Shown piece by piece: positions 63,165 through 64,000 of a stretch of DNA of 64,000 nt (position 1 is the stretch's first letter; each line of letters begins with the position of its first letter). The notes below the pieces were generated by a model that made no database searches, was not told the origin of the DNA, and saw nothing but the letters and a program-made list of their open reading frames with translations. Source of the stretch: Vigna angularis (lineage: Eukaryota; Streptophyta; Magnoliopsida; Fabales; Fabaceae); assembly GCF_016808095.1 (NCBI RefSeq), contig NC_068972.1, positions 11,404,383-11,468,382 on the forward strand, read 5' to 3'. Both the position numbers and the translations under genes were made by a program.

Positions 63165-64000
63165 ATGGATTATGCAAGAGGGCTGATGGATGTGATGATG
63201 AGCAATGGGGTTTACCCCAATACAATTACTTATAGTACACTCCTGCATGGATACTACAGTAAAGGGAAGGTTTTTGAAGCTAAACGTGTTCTTCATGACA
63301 TGATAAACAATGGCTATCAGCCGAATACTTATACCTGCAACACGTTGTTGCATAGCCTGTGGAAAATGGGGAGAACGCAAGAGGCAGAGGAAATGCTGCA
63401 AAAGATGAATGAAAAATCCTATCAACCAGATACTGTAACCTGCAACATTGTGGTCAATGGTCTCTCTAGAAATGGAGAACTGGACAAGGCAATGGAAATT
63501 GTAAGTGAGATGTGGACTAATGGACCAACATCCCTTGATAAAGGAAACACATTTGCCACTCTAATTAATTCAATCACTAATGTATCAAACTGCTTGCCTG
63601 ATGGAATCACATACACAACTTTAATTAATGGACTTTGCAAAGTTGGAAGGCTAGAGGAAGCCAAAAAAAAAGTTTATTGAAAGTTGGCAAAAAACTTGCA
63701 CCCTGATTCTGTAACTTATGATACATTCATAAGGAGTTTTTGTAAACAAGGGAAGATATCATCGACTTTTCGTGTCTTGAAGGATATGGAGAGAAATGGT
63801 TGTAGCAAGACTCTTCAAACTTATAATGCCTTGATCATGGGTTTAGGAAGTGAAAAGCAAATATTTGAAATATATGGATTGATGGATGAGATGAAAGAAA
63901 AAGGTATAAGTCCAGATATTTTCACTTATAATAATATAATATGTTGCCTTTGTGAAGGAGGAAAAGCAAATAATGCCATTTTGCTTTTACATGAAATTCA
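63165..64000 (+). pseudogene. Partial, frameshifted copy of the PPR gene
   Basis: From 63172 to about 63997 the sequence is nearly identical to 51250-52074 of the intact PPR gene. It starts abruptly after the LTR end. Reading starts MDYARGLMDVMMSNGVYPNT and includes TYTTLINGLCKVGRLEEAKK. Nine A's at 63663-63671 (eight in the parent) shift the frame and bring a TGA at 63678; a one-base loss just after (GAAAGTTGG for GAAATGTTGG) restores the parental frame. The first half of the gene is absent to the left. The copy may continue past the window edge. Confidence 0.9.

Overview
The window is nuclear DNA from a flowering plant, most likely a legume of the bean/cowpea/soybean group. The evidence is split genes with GT-AG (and some GC-AG) introns, a chloroplast-type isopropylmalate isomerase, kiwellin and PPR genes, very AT-rich spacers, and a 195-bp repeat with the GGTTAAATATGTTTTTGGTC-type end that I recall as common in legumes. 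The species call is inference. Seven protein genes can be reconstructed (one is supported only in part), together with two transposon-scale structures and several pseudogenes. All exon joins below were worked out by eye from reading frame and splice sites.

Layout. 1-3399 is an ATT trinucleotide tract cut by the window edge. It stops nine bases from the stop codon of a minus-strand kiwellin-like secreted protein gene (3408-3860). A tandem copy lies at 6236-6700, with a 195-bp Mutator-type MITE between them. After AT-rich spacer come a small two-exon gene for a 110-aa membrane-type protein (11468-12850) and a 15-exon gene for the large subunit of 3-isopropylmalate dehydratase (15042-19364; 504 aa; leucine synthesis). 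A GC-rich, broken minus-strand gene with 8-residue repeats follows (19907-21057), then a six-exon TPR-type gene built from an internal duplication (22203-24862), and a nine-exon minus-strand G3BP-like gene (NTF2 + RRM + RG-rich tail; 25944-30487).

31105-39224 is a complete-looking 8.1-kb PIF/Harbinger DNA transposon. It has 15-bp terminal repeats, a TTA target duplication, long subterminal inverted repeats studded with a 12-bp palindromic motif, a DDE transposase, a Myb/SANT-like partner protein, and a third, unexpected ORF. A hairpin of two opposed Harbinger-like ends sits inside it.

39.2-45.4 kb is AT-rich with degraded repeats. 45428-48145 holds three exons of an unrecognised gene whose first coding exon I cannot find. 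50076-53162 is a P-class PPR gene whose last residues appear to be cut off by a dispersed 275-bp repeat that also sits in an intron at 45.7 kb. From 53447 to 63164 lies a large LTR retroelement of Athila/Tat type: LTR copy, TGGCGCCGTTGCCGGGGA primer site, a non-gag-like ORF broken by a frameshift, a long T-rich tail, a nested AT-rich foldback element, and a second LTR. The window ends in a frameshifted partial copy of the PPR gene (63165-64000). The right half of the window therefore looks shaped by segmental duplication and retroelement insertion around the PPR locus.

The genes do not form one pathway. Each is an independent plant gene with its own promoter. The functional pairings visible are the Harbinger transposase with its Myb-like partner, and the two kiwellin copies.
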